From the NCBI GenBank assembly GCA_044226525.1, contig JBGAGV010000005.1, positions 248,001 through 312,000 of the forward strand: a stretch of DNA of 64,000 bases, read 5' to 3'. The notes beneath the pieces are model-generated. The model was not told the origin of the DNA. It was given only the letters and a program-made list of their open reading frames with translations, and ran no database searches. This stretch comes from VFJQ01 sp044226525 (GTDB lineage Bacteria; Verrucomicrobiota; Verrucomicrobiia; Chthoniobacterales; Chthoniobacteraceae). The translations under genes and the position numbers were made by a program. Below, one piece after another: positions 8,778 through 17,414 of the stretch; within the stretch, counting starts at the first letter, position 1, and every line of letters starts with the position of its first letter.

Positions 8778-9467
8778 GTGTCAAACGCAATGACCGTCAC
8801 CCTGACCCTTCCTGTGGCTCTGCGCAACGCGCGGGCAACCCTCCCCGACCCCGACAGCCATCGGGTGTCGTATAAGGTGGACGCGTGGCGGCGCCTGTTC
8901 GCGGGCGACCCCGATCTGGAGGCTCTGGCCGCGCGGTATCCGAACGCGCTGACCCGGGCCGATGTCGCCGGCCTGGCCAAATCCGCGCTGCAGGGCGCGA
9001 CGCCGATCCGCCGGGCGTTCCTGGCCAGCATGATCTGGGGCTACGGGACGGTGGGATATGGCGCATTCCGGACCGCCCGCATGCTGCGAACGCCGAAGGC
9101 CCTCGATCAATTGGCCCGGACAGCCAAGTCGACCACGGCCGGGCAATTGGGGGAGGCCGTCGAGCATTTGGGCCTGCACGGTTGCGGGCTGGCCTTTGTC
9201 TCCAAGTTCGTGTACTTCATCGGGCTGGCCAGCCGCCAACGCCCGTTGCCCGTGATCCTGGACGCCCGGGTCGAGGCGACGCTCACGGCGCTCGACGTGG
9301 ATCTGACTCAGCTGACCCGCGCGCAGGGGCGACATGCACGCGCTCCGTGGTCGCTGTCCACCCGCCGCTACCTGACCTACGTGAACCTGGTCGATGACTG
9401 GGCGCGGCAGCTGGGCTGTCGACCGGACCAGATCGAGATGCTGTTGTTCAACGGACCTCAGCCGTGA
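8778..9467 (+). CDS. OGG-fold (8-oxoguanine glycosylase-like) protein
   Basis: A 229-residue protein. The GTG at 8778 is preferred over the ATG at 8790 because a strong AAAGGAGG lies 8 nt upstream. The core resembles the OGG-like helix-hairpin-helix family often found in accessory regions: GCGLAFVSKFVYFIGL around residues 135-150 places Lys143 at the usual catalytic position, and LPVILDARV supplies Asp162. The N-terminal 100 residues are helical and include WGYGTVGYGAFRT. The family is predicted to act on DNA, either as a base-excision enzyme or as a non-catalytic binder. Its neighbours are two zinc-finger proteins. Confidence 0.7.
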   Translation: MSNAMTVTLTLPVALRNARATLPDPDSHRVSYKVDAWRRLFAGDPDLEALAARYPNALTRADVAGLAKSALQGATPIRRAFLASMIWGYGTVGYGAFRTARMLRTPKALDQLARTAKSTTAGQLGEAVEHLGLHGCGLAFVSKFVYFIGLASRQRPLPVILDARVEATLTALDVDLTQLTRAQGRHARAPWSLSTRRYLTYVNLVDDWARQLGCRPDQIEMLLFNGPQP

Positions 9468-9547
9468 GCCTGCGGGTGTGCGAGCGACGCGCGATCACAC
9501 AAACGCAGAACGACTGACCGGATCGCTGCAGAGGATCGGGATCAGAT

Positions 9548-11035
9548 ATGCCGGCGCGCAAGACACCCCAAGACTACCGAGCTCTGGCCCGCGCGCGCGG
9601 CCTGGTGTGGCTCGGTGCGGAGCCGCCCGGCACGCAGCGCCTGACGACCTGGCGCTGTCGCAAGGCCGGTCACGTCTTCGAGCGCACCTACAACCTGATC
9701 CTGGCGATCCAGGGCTGCCCTCTCTGCTCGGGTCGGGTGTCCAAGACCGCCGCCGACTACCGAACGTTGGCCCATGAGCGCGGCTTCACCTGGCTCGGCC
9801 CCGAGGTGGCGACGACGCGCATGCTCACGCGCTGGCGTTGCGCCAAGGGCCACGTCTTCACGGCTCGCTACTCGACGATCCACCAGGGCTCGGGCTGCCC
9901 GCACTGCGGCCATCGGGCGCCCAAGACCCCTCTCGACTACCAGCAGCTCGCGCGTCAGCATCACCTCGCCTGGATCGGGCCGATGCCTGCCGCCACTCGC
10001 GTCAAGACTCGCTGGCGCTGCCCCAAGGGCCATGTCTTCCACGCGACGTACAACACCGTTCAACAGGACCACGGGTGTCCATCGTGCGCGGGTAATCGCC
10101 CCCCGACGGTCGCGGACTACCGTCAGGCCGGCCGCGCAGCCGGCCTGGCCTGGCTTGGGCCGCTCCAGCCCAACCGCCAACTGACCAGCCGCTGGCGCTG
10201 CCGAAACGGTCATGTGTGGGAGACCGTGATCAGCACCGTGGCGAAGGGGCACGGGTGTCCGCGGTGCCGACCCCGGGCGCGCAAAACCGAGGCAGACTTC
10301 CACGCGCTGGCGCGCCAGCGCGCCGTGACCTGGACCGGCGCGCGTGTGGTGCGGGTGGACGAGAAAACGTCTTGGCGCTGCGCCCAGGGGCACGTCTTCG
10401 ACACGAGCTTCACTATCCTGCGGCGCAGCACCGGCTGCCCGCACTGCGCGGGTCACGGCCACAAGACGCCGGCGTTCTTTGAAGCGGCCGCAAAGGCCAT
10501 CGGTCTGACCTGGCTCGGTCCCGAGGTCGGGAGCACCACCGAGAAGACTCGCTGGCAGTGCGCCAGGGGACATCGCTTTCGAGCGACCTATGCCGCCGTG
10601 CGCGCCGGGCATGGCTGTCGGATCTGTGCCGGGAACGCGCCGCGGACGCCCGCGGGCTATCGTCGGGCGGGGCGCACGCGTGGGATCACGTGGCTCGGGC
10701 CGCTCGGCGCCAACAGCGCGGCGAAGACGCGCTGGCGCTGCAAGAACGGCCATCTCTGGGAGACGACCCTGGCCGCGATCGTGAACGGCCATCAGTGTCC
10801 GCGCTGTCTCGGACGAGCGCGCAAGACCGAGGCCGACTATCGCGCGCTGGCGCGCCGGCGCCAGATCACGTGGATCGGGCCTACCTTGCCCGGGAACACG
10901 ATGACGAAGACGCTGTGGGAATGCGAGCGAGGCCATCGCTGGCGGCAGCGTTTTCAATCCGTGCAGCAGGGCTCCGGTTGCCCAACGTGCGCACGGGCGT
11001 CTCTGTCCCGCCGCGCCCGGCAGCCTCTCGATTGA
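9548..11035 (+). CDS. Protein of eight tandem treble-clef-like zinc repeats
   Basis: A 495-residue protein built almost entirely of eight repeats of about 60 residues. Each repeat begins K-T-x-x-D-Y/F, continues with a helix and W-L/I-G, then a W-x-C-x-x-GH-x-F/W knuckle, a strand, and ends with G-C-P-x-C. The two Cys, the GH and the final Cys pair give a treble-clef-like zinc site in every copy. Repeats 6 and 7 have small changes (GCRIC, QCPRC). The family resembles DUF4379-type probable zinc-ribbon repeats, which often occur beside nucleases and are thought to bind DNA. No catalytic domain is attached. The opposite strand is also open over this whole region, but its translation is an antisense shadow. 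Confidence 0.75.
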   Translation: MPARKTPQDYRALARARGLVWLGAEPPGTQRLTTWRCRKAGHVFERTYNLILAIQGCPLCSGRVSKTAADYRTLAHERGFTWLGPEVATTRMLTRWRCAKGHVFTARYSTIHQGSGCPHCGHRAPKTPLDYQQLARQHHLAWIGPMPAATRVKTRWRCPKGHVFHATYNTVQQDHGCPSCAGNRPPTVADYRQAGRAAGLAWLGPLQPNRQLTSRWRCRNGHVWETVISTVAKGHGCPRCRPRARKTEADFHALARQRAVTWTGARVVRVDEKTSWRCAQGHVFDTSFTILRRSTGCPHCAGHGHKTPAFFEAAAKAIGLTWLGPEVGSTTEKTRWQCARGHRFRATYAAVRAGHGCRICAGNAPRTPAGYRRAGRTRGITWLGPLGANSAAKTRWRCKNGHLWETTLAAIVNGHQCPRCLGRARKTEADYRALARRRQITWIGPTLPGNTMTKTLWECERGHRWRQRFQSVQQGSGCPTCARASLSRRARQPLD

Positions 11036-11101
11036 GGTAAGTGTGGCGACATCCGTGGTCGGAGGATGAACGCATCCGCCATGAGACAACGACGGTTTCG
11101 A

Positions 11102-11330
11102 GGAGTTGATATGCGACTCGTGGAAAGTATATAAGCGAATGCCCGATTTCATCCTGCAGAGGAAAACATAGGCTTGTTGAATAGACAGTCTCAGTACTCT
11201 TGGTCGAATCCGGAGTCGACAGGACGTTGCAGAGTTGCCCTTAATTCCCTCTGCGATGCGCGATTCGGCATTCGCTGCTAAACACTTTTGCACGAATCGC
11301 ACATCGACCCCATAATGCGGCACGACCAAG
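11102..11330 (+). repeat. Palindromic element copy A (divergent)
   Basis: About 229 bp related to elements B and C, in the same orientation as B. The right arm is well preserved (GCTGCTAAAC, then TTTGCACGAATCGCACATCGACCCC split over the end), and a CTGCAGAGGAAAACAT block inside the left half also matches. The left arm has drifted (GGAGTTGATATGCGACTCGT). It lies immediately upstream of the Hachiman-like nuclease gene. No open reading frame is convincing inside it. Confidence 0.6.
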
Positions 11331-11402
11331 TAACGGCTCGGTGCTCTTTCCGAATAGGCTAGAATGTACCGTCTGTTATGTAAATCCACTGGATCAATAG
11401 CC

Positions 11403-12176
11403 ATGTCAATAAGCGGCTCAAAATCGGTATACCTGGGAGCTAGATCAAATGCTCAGTGGGAAGGTCGCCAACTTGCAGATCGCCAGGCATTTCGGACGTT
11501 CTTGAATCAGACTGTCGCAAAGAAGGTGACAGACTCTGGTTCGGACTTTGTTTCTGAACTCAATGCTTTGGCCACAACCGGAATGGCCACTCAGTTCATC
11601 TCACAACTGATTGCTGCACGGCCAACCCCCGAAGATTGGGAAGTAGGTGAGGCATTGGCCGAGTGTGCATTGGAAGAAGATTCTGGATTGATCGTTCATT
11701 GGCCCTGGAATTCGGTCTGCGATAGAAGAACCCCTCGAGCAAGTTTGCCAGGAGCCGACCTAGTTGGCTTTTGCTGCGACGGACCCGATGCCTTTCTGCT
11801 GTTCGGTGAGGTGAAAACCTCCTCAGATACGTCAGTTCCACCAAATGTTATGAGCGGAGGTGGCGGCATGAGATGGCAATTGCACGCCAACGCGAGTCGC
11901 CTTGATATTCAACGAACGCTACTGCAATGGTTACAGGCGCGATGCAAGAATCCGCCATATAAGGACCTCTTTCAGAGAGCCGTTTCGAGATACTTGGGTT
12001 CGAGCGGGAAGGATATTCGCATTGTGGGTGTATTGATCAGAGATACGCCACCCAATGAGCGGGATCTCAAAGTAAACGCAAAAGGAGCGTTTTCGAGTGT
12101 GAAACCACCTGTGAAAATCAATCTTTTCGCGTGGTACTTGCCTGAAAGGATTGACCAACTGCCCAGTATGATCTAG
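11403..12176 (+). CDS. Hachiman HamA-like nuclease subunit (PD-(D/E)XK-like)
   Basis: A 257-residue protein from the ATG at 11403; a possible -10 TAGAAT lies at 11360-11365. The centre reads GADLVGFCCDGPDAFLLFGE followed by VKTS, that is Asp, hairpin, E-V-K, the core of a restriction-like nuclease (about residues 117-138). Later come RIVGVLIRDTPP and a strand-rich C-terminus. It is followed 12 nt later by a Ski2-type helicase. A PD-(D/E)XK or DUF1837 protein paired with such a helicase is the organisation of Hachiman (HamA/HamB) and AbpA/AbpB defence. I cannot confirm DUF1837 homology by eye, so the name is tentative, but a nuclease-helicase defence pair is well supported. Confidence 0.65.
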   Translation: MSISGSKSVYLGARSNAQWEGRQLADRQAFRTFLNQTVAKKVTDSGSDFVSELNALATTGMATQFISQLIAARPTPEDWEVGEALAECALEEDSGLIVHWPWNSVCDRRTPRASLPGADLVGFCCDGPDAFLLFGEVKTSSDTSVPPNVMSGGGGMRWQLHANASRLDIQRTLLQWLQARCKNPPYKDLFQRAVSRYLGSSGKDIRIVGVLIRDTPPNERDLKVNAKGAFSSVKPPVKINLFAWYLPERIDQLPSMI

Positions 12177-12188
12177 CGCAGGTGACTT

Positions 12189-15100
12189 ATGGAAGCGCCA
12201 TTGTCCGGACGCCAAAGCTGGATAATTGACTCTCTCGGTTCAGAGGCCATTGAAAATGCCTCTACCGATGCTGGGCGGCGCCGACTTTATGGTGCGCTTG
12301 AGGTATCAGGTAAGCCGAGAGTAGACGAGGAACGACTCGATTTCATAGCTAGCGGACTTGAACTCCAGGTTCTTGATTTGCTAGATGGAGATGACTCCGA
12401 TCGTCTGACAGTCGCTGCAGCTGAAGCATTTCAGATCGCCAGGGTGTTGTCCATTCCCGATGGCTTGGTTGAAAGTGCTGAGGCTATTGTGAGAGTGGGA
12501 TCTCTCGGCGTTATTGGAGACCGCGGCGCTGACGTCCAGAGGTACCTGTTGGGAAAGAACCTCGTACCCAGTGATCTCGAGGACCTCGACTGGGGTGTGC
12601 GAGTTTGGGTCAGTGTGTTGGATATTTGGATGCGGATCTTCCGCAAATCGGGGTGGGCCGATTTAGACGAAGTTGCGGCCTCCGTTGCTTTTTTGCGACG
12701 CGAGCAGGCAAATAGCGAGCCACATTTCTTGTCAGAGTCGGCAGAGCGAAGCGATCCGGCTCCGGCTTGGCGGCTCGTAGCTGAATATCATGTTGCGCGT
12801 GCTGCGGAGCTATTGGCAGTGTTTTTCTCACAAGGTTCCGTTGACGGCCACTTTGATATTCGAGAACAGTTGGAGGCTCAGTTCGATAGGGCCCTATCCG
12901 CTGCAGGTAGAGGGCATTCTATCGGACACGAGGTGCTGATTCGTTTGTTGGCGAGGGCTGCGCGAAAGCTTGTTGACAACAGTATCTGGACTGTTACGCG
13001 AGCCGTGAATAGCCGCGTCACCAAGTTCGTCTCCTCGCTGGTGTCGCGTGAACGAAAACGGCCCATGTTTGAAATGCTACCGCCACAGCGTAGAGCCTTA
13101 AGGGAACAAGGGTTGCTTGGTTCTGCCCATCGCGCGGTGGTGGTTAGTCTCCCGACATCGAGCGGAAAAACACTGGTAGCCGAGTTTCGTATCCTCCAAG
13201 CGCTAAATCAGTTTGATCGGGAAAGAGGATGGATAGCCTATTTGGCCCCCACACGAGCGCTCGTGAACCAACTCACGATGCGTCTGCGACGAGATTTTGC
13301 TGATCTGGAGGTCGTCGTCGAGAAAGTCAGTCCAGCTCTCGAGGTGGATGGCCTTGAAGCTGAGATGTTAGTAGACGGCGATGTAACCAGGCAGTTCCGC
13401 GTATTGGTCACTACTCCCGAAAAACTCGATCTGATGTTGCGCGGCGGATGGGAGCAGAAAATCGGGCGCCCTCTGACACTGGTCGTTGTCGACGAGGCGC
13501 ATGGACTGGCTTCAGCCGGGCGCGGTTTGCGCCTGGAATTGCTGTTGGCCACCATAAATCGCGAGTGCAGACACGCTCAGTTTTTGCTTCTTACTCCTTT
13601 TGTTCCGAACGTTGGTGAGATTGCTCGTTGGCTCTCGCCCGATAGTCACAACAGTATCGAGCTTGGCCTCGATTGGAGTCCAAATGACAGGTTGATCGCC
13701 ATTGCGACACCGCGACGGCAAGAGGATCGTTCCGGGTTCACTATTTCTCTGGATCCCCAGCATACAACTCGAAATACGATTTCGGTACCCGAATCTCTGG
13801 AGATCACCGAGAATCGGCCTCTTGGCCTAACCTATTCAGCTGTGTCGAAGGGTGCAGGCAAATTAGCCGCGGCCACCGCGCACATTTTGCAGAAGCGCGG
13901 TACCGTAATAGTTCTTGTTGATAAGCCCAGAAACAGTTGGGGAGTTGCTGAGTCTTTCAAGATTCCTGAGTACCAAATATCTTCGACGGATAACGATGTG
14001 GAATTCATCCGCTCGTTCTTGGCGGATGAAATGGGGCCGGAATTTCCCCTTGTGTCCCTGCTCGAGTATGGAATTGGTGTTCATCACGCAGGCCTATCTG
14101 AGGATACGCGGATGCTTATGGAGTGGTTGGCTGAAAAATCCAAACTTCGCGTGTTGATAGCTACCACAACGCTGGCACAAGGTGTGAACTTCCCTGTTTC
14201 TGGCGTCGTATTTGCTAGTCACCAATACCCTTACGGCGTGGATATGCCGCCCGAAGACTTTTGGAATATCGCGGGACGGGCTGGTCGGGTTGATCAAGGT
14301 GATCTAGGAGTTGTGGCTTTGGCGGCCACTTCGGATGATAAAGGCCGTAAGCTAAGGGAGTTCGTAGCCCGCAATGTCGAAACTCTGAATTCGACACTCA
14401 TTGGCATGGTTCAGCAAGCGGCAGAACAGGGATCACTGCTCCAGCTCAGTGCGTTGGCTTGGCAGCCAGCATGGTCGTCGTTTCTCCAGTATTTGGCCCA
14501 TACGTATAGACAGATTGGAGATCATGAGCAGTTCGCCGCACAAGTTGAACAGGTGTTGCGCGGAACGTTAGGTTTTCAAACGCTTAGGCGAACCAACCGG
14601 AGCTGGGCGGACCAATTGGTCCAGGGCGTTTTCAATTATGCGGAAAGACTTCAAGGACAGCCTCTCAAGTTGGTCGACGCGACTGGATTTTCTTGGGAGA
14701 CTGTTGCAGGCACGCTCGCGAGGCTGAGCGAAGAGCGCGTATCAAGTGATGTTTGGTCGCCGGACCTCTTCAGTCGCAAGCGGCGTGACCTTCAGCGCTT
14801 GATGGGCATTCTCCTGGAGGTTCCTGAGTTGCGCGATTCGCTGGCTGAGGTTACCGGAGGTACACGCCCAGATGGCGATTTGTTGGCGCGAATAGTCAGC
14901 GATTGGGTTCAAGGCCGGCCATTGCCGGAGATGGCGGCGGATTATTTTGCAAAGTCCAGGACCGGCGACAACGATGGAGTTGGATCTGAAAGGGATCCCG
15001 TCACTTCGCTGACGAAATGTTGCCAAAGCGTATTTGGACGGCTAACACAAACCGCATCTTGGGGATTGGCGGCTCTGCAATCGCTCACAGTCGGGGACCG

Positions 15101-15383
15101 CATTGATTTGCTGTCGAGTGAAGAACAGTTGACCATGCGGAACTTGCCCGCGCGGGTTTACTACGGTGTCAATTCTGATGAGGCAGTCACAATGCGACTC
15201 GTCGGCGTGCCTCGTTACGCAGCCCCAGATTTGGCCAAGTCGATGGGGATAACGCGCTCCGACAAAGTGCATGAGGTGCGTGCAAAGTTGAGATCAACAG
15301 GAGTCGAATTGTGGCGCCAAGCACTAGGCCCTCGTGGCGATAGCTATCACCGAGTTTGGTCAATGTTGGAGGGGACCATATGA
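12189..15383 (+). CDS. Ski2-like superfamily 2 helicase, Hachiman HamB-like
   Basis: A 1064-residue protein. Motif I is PTSSGKTLVAEFRI (about residue 325), followed by YLAPTRALVNQ (Ia), VTTPEKLDLMLR, a DEAH box in VVVDEAHGLAS (about 434), then HHAGLSEDTRMLMEWL, IATTTLAQGVNFPV and motif VI NIAGRAGRVDQG (about 695). These are hallmarks of COG1204 Ski2/Hel308-like helicases. The N-terminal 300 residues are helical without a known domain. The C-terminal 350 residues are likewise helical. It probably translocates on DNA and licenses the upstream nuclease. Its stop codon overlaps the start of a third, truncated gene. Confidence 0.85.
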   Translation: MEAPLSGRQSWIIDSLGSEAIENASTDAGRRRLYGALEVSGKPRVDEERLDFIASGLELQVLDLLDGDDSDRLTVAAAEAFQIARVLSIPDGLVESAEAIVRVGSLGVIGDRGADVQRYLLGKNLVPSDLEDLDWGVRVWVSVLDIWMRIFRKSGWADLDEVAASVAFLRREQANSEPHFLSESAERSDPAPAWRLVAEYHVARAAELLAVFFSQGSVDGHFDIREQLEAQFDRALSAAGRGHSIGHEVLIRLLARAARKLVDNSIWTVTRAVNSRVTKFVSSLVSRERKRPMFEMLPPQRRALREQGLLGSAHRAVVVSLPTSSGKTLVAEFRILQALNQFDRERGWIAYLAPTRALVNQLTMRLRRDFADLEVVVEKVSPALEVDGLEAEMLVDGDVTRQFRVLVTTPEKLDLMLRGGWEQKIGRPLTLVVVDEAHGLASAGRGLRLELLLATINRECRHAQFLLLTPFVPNVGEIARWLSPDSHNSIELGLDWSPNDRLIAIATPRRQEDRSGFTISLDPQHTTRNTISVPESLEITENRPLGLTYSAVSKGAGKLAAATAHILQKRGTVIVLVDKPRNSWGVAESFKIPEYQISSTDNDVEFIRSFLADEMGPEFPLVSLLEYGIGVHHAGLSEDTRMLMEWLAEKSKLRVLIATTTLAQGVNFPVSGVVFASHQYPYGVDMPPEDFWNIAGRAGRVDQGDLGVVALAATSDDKGRKLREFVARNVETLNSTLIGMVQQAAEQGSLLQLSALAWQPAWSSFLQYLAHTYRQIGDHEQFAAQVEQVLRGTLGFQTLRRTNRSWADQLVQGVFNYAERLQGQPLKLVDATGFSWETVAGTLARLSEERVSSDVWSPDLFSRKRRDLQRLMGILLEVPELRDSLAEVTGGTRPDGDLLARIVSDWVQGRPLPEMAADYFAKSRTGDNDGVGSERDPVTSLTKCCQSVFGRLTQTASWGLAALQSLTVGDRIDLLSSEEQLTMRNLPARVYYGVNSDEAVTMRLVGVPRYAAPDLAKSMGITRSDKVHEVRAKLRSTGVELWRQALGPRGDSYHRVWSMLEGTI

Positions 15384-15541
15384 TCTTGCTGTGGCAGAAA
15401 CGAGAATCGATCTCGATGTCGCAGTGTGGAGTAGGGGTCGATTTACGAATCGTGCGATTTTGTTTAACAGCGGGCATCACAACCACTTCGCAGAGGAAAA
15501 TGCGGGCCTTCTTGGTCGGTCACGCCCAAGCGCTCAATTGA
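15380..15541 (+). pseudogene. Third gene of the nuclease-helicase operon, truncated by element B
   Basis: An ATG at 15380 overlaps the helicase stop (ATGA) and has a perfect GGAGGGG 5 nt upstream, so translation was clearly intended. The frame reads MILLWQKRESISMSQCG and then runs at 15434 into the conserved end of element B, ending inside it after 53 codons. Only about 18 codons are original sequence. The lost protein cannot be identified. Confidence 0.55.
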
Positions 15542-15644
15542 AACCAAGCTCGGTGTGACTCTGCAGAATCGCCTTCATTCTCCCCTGAGACGTGCGATTT
15601 GGCGGGCGCTGTTAAACGGATTTGCACGTTTCGTAAATCGACCC
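15434..15644 (+). repeat. Palindromic element copy B
   Basis: 211 bp with imperfect terminal inverted arms of about 40 bp: GGGTCGATTTACGAA is shared exactly by the left end and the complement of the right end. GTTTAAC at 15462-15468 is mirrored by GTTAAAC at 15611-15617. A central CCAAGCGCTCAATTGAAACC is identical in copy C. It starts 50 bp after the helicase stop and ends 8 bp before the recombinase stop codon. It encodes nothing convincing. Confidence 0.8.
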
Positions 15645-15652
15645 TTATTGGC

Positions 15653-16804
15653 TCAACGGGCGGCAAGCACGTCATCGATCGCGGCTGTCTTATCGGCACC
15701 CAGTTGCCGGTTGTAGCTGCGCAACACAGCCGTGGACTTGTGCCGCGTGACCTTCTGTATCTGCCACTCCGGCATGTTCTTCTCATAAGCTGTCGTCACG
15801 AAGCCCGCGCGGAGGCTGTGGCTGCCGAAGTCCACGACACGCCCATCCTCGCGCGCGTCCCACGCGCCGACCTCGCGCGCCCGGCGCATCGCGGCCTTGA
15901 GGATGTAGCCCACTGACTCTGCATCTAGGCGTCGGGCCGTTGGCGTCCCAGCCCGGCTCATCGAGCGAAAAAGCGCCGTATCGGCTCGACCCACCGCCGC
16001 ACGCCCCGATTTCAACGCCACCCGCGTGCGTCGCTTGCGATCCGCATCCTTCAACGTCTCGATCCAAAGCTGCAGCGCGGTCACCACGCATAGCGCATCG
16101 CCATCCGGCCGGCGACGGATCTTGTACGTCTCGCCTGCGCCGGCCTGGTCGGTCTTAGAGTGGGGGAGGGCGATGGTCATCGAGTCGCTTTCAAACCGAA
16201 CATGTGCAAGGTTAAGTGATACCGCCTCGCTCGAGCGCAACGCCAGCGCGAAGCCGAGCAACAGCAGCGCGCGGTCACGGGCGCCAGCCGTCGTCGAAGA
16301 GGGCAGGGCGCTGAGCAGGCGCTCAAGCCGGTCACGGGTCATTGGATGTTTGCGGGCAGGCTTACGATCCCGCAACTTACGCCGTATGCCTGCCATCACG
16401 GTCTTCACATGGGGCGAGTCGGTCGGGTTCAGCGCGTCCGGCGTGCCCTTGGCGTGGACATAACGGATAGCACTTAGAGCGATCCCGATCGTCGATACTG
16501 AGGCGCCCGGGTCGCCGTCCGGCGGCGCGGCCAGCTCGGCCAGGTACGCAGCCACGACCACGGGTTCGGCCGGCAGCGGGCTGTAGCGCTGGAGCTGGCA
16601 CCAGGCCGTGAATTGGCGCCAGTAGTAGGCGTAGGCCTTGCGCGTGTTCTCAGCCAGAGACGCATCCAGGAACTCCTGGATAGCGGCGCGCTGGTGGCTC
16701 GAGAGCGCCACGGCCGCCGGCGGCCGCGGTGGGATGGTCAGCTGCGTCTTGAGCTCGGCTGTGAACTGCCTCAGCGCTTCAAAGCGGTGCGTTGTCTTGG
16801 CCAT
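15653..16804 (-). CDS. Tyrosine recombinase (phage integrase/Xer-like)
   Basis: 383 residues from the ATG at 16804. Longer in-frame starts (TTG 16894, ATG 16870) would lie within or upstream of the promoter-like TATAAT. An N-terminal SAM-like core-binding domain (about 35-125, TRKAYAYYWRQFTAWC) is followed by a catalytic domain with Arg190 (LALRSSEAVSL), His329-x-x-Arg332 (SHSLRAGFVT), His355 (TRHKST) and nucleophile Tyr364 (RSYNR). The full RHRH-Y set is present. The C-terminus abuts element B and the gene is GC-rich like the backbone. It may act on the palindromic elements or on attachment sites outside this window. It does not look like an integron IntI, but I cannot exclude distant relation. 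Confidence 0.9.
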   Translation of the reverse strand: MAKTTHRFEALRQFTAELKTQLTIPPRPPAAVALSSHQRAAIQEFLDASLAENTRKAYAYYWRQFTAWCQLQRYSPLPAEPVVVAAYLAELAAPPDGDPGASVSTIGIALSAIRYVHAKGTPDALNPTDSPHVKTVMAGIRRKLRDRKPARKHPMTRDRLERLLSALPSSTTAGARDRALLLLGFALALRSSEAVSLNLAHVRFESDSMTIALPHSKTDQAGAGETYKIRRRPDGDALCVVTALQLWIETLKDADRKRRTRVALKSGRAAVGRADTALFRSMSRAGTPTARRLDAESVGYILKAAMRRAREVGAWDAREDGRVVDFGSHSLRAGFVTTAYEKNMPEWQIQKVTRHKSTAVLRSYNRQLGADKTAAIDDVLAAR

Positions 16805-16850
16805 GGCTGCCTTCGCAGGTATCCCAAGTCTGGAATTGGGTGTACCCCTC

Positions 16851-16882
16851 TTACTCGTGATAAGGCTCATTATAACGAGTAA
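16851..16882 (-). promoter_or_regulatory. Integrase promoter -10 within an inverted-repeat operator
   Basis: TTACTCGT at 16851-16858 and ACGAGTAA at 16875-16882 form a perfect 8-bp inverted repeat with a 16-bp spacer. On the minus strand TATAAT (16869-16874) lies inside it. A repressor bound here would cover the -10 box, which suggests autoregulation of the recombinase. The -35 box is not clear. Confidence 0.5.
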
Positions 16883-16943
16883 TGTTTTCGACAATGTTTG
16901 CGTTTTGCCAAAGCCGGAATGCTAGGCAACCAAGGGATTGGGC

Positions 16944-17393
16944 TCAATCGCGTTTGGGTTGTGTCATATTGACATCCCCATGAACGTCACCCTTAACAGC
17001 GATACCCTTTTCCCCAGCTCCTGCACCTCCACCTGTAATAACAGACCCTGAACCAGACTGAACAATCGAGGTTCCACCGCTCTGTTGGTGGGTGTGTAAT
17101 AATCCTCGCAATTCATCGGCAAACGTTTCATCATCATCGAGCATTTTCCGGAGTTGGTTTCGAAAGGCTCCCTGAACATCTGCGTTGTCGGGCAGTTTCT
17201 CGAGATCCCGGATGGCTTCGACGCCAGACGGCTTTGTACCAAGTCGGTCAATCACAGTCCGATATATGGCCGCAATACTCCCAGGAATAGACTTGCCGAT
17301 CTCCTGGGCCATACTTTCTCCAGCTTTTTGCACGTAAGGAAGCAAGATTGAGAAAACCGTTGACGCAATCGTGGCTGTCGTGATCGGATCCAT
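16944..17393 (-). CDS. Small partner of STAND NTPase with helical adaptor domain and Gly-rich beta motif
   Basis: 149 residues. Residues 1-40 are a hydrophobic-amphipathic helix region, and residues 42-100 form the helical domain that recurs in the window's STAND proteins (YRTVIDRLGTKPSGVEAIRD, then LRKMLDDDETFADELRGLL). The C-terminal 45 residues are Gly, Val and Ser rich (TSIVQSGSGSVITGGG, KGIAVKGDVHGDVNM), reminiscent of amyloid-like or beta-solenoid signalling motifs seen near bacterial NLR-like proteins. It follows the cold-shock/STAND gene by 21 bp on the same strand, so the two are one operon. A role as adaptor or effector-associated domain is inferred. Confidence 0.65.
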   Translation of the reverse strand: MDPITTATIASTVFSILLPYVQKAGESMAQEIGKSIPGSIAAIYRTVIDRLGTKPSGVEAIRDLEKLPDNADVQGAFRNQLRKMLDDDETFADELRGLLHTHQQSGGTSIVQSGSGSVITGGGAGAGEKGIAVKGDVHGDVNMTQPKRD

Positions 17394-17414
17394 GCGTTAC
17401 TCCTTTTCGAGATC

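Noticed and set aside
9542..11404. Long open frame (620 codons) on the minus strand opposite the eight-repeat zinc protein
   Set aside because: Its translation is rich in Arg, Pro and Gly and repeats with the same period as the plus-strand gene, i.e. an antisense shadow of GC-rich repeats.
15434..15644. Classical integron attC site read from element B
   Set aside because: The core motifs fit the consensus, but spacing is longer than typical and the recombinase lacks an obvious IntI signature. Kept only as a hypothesis.
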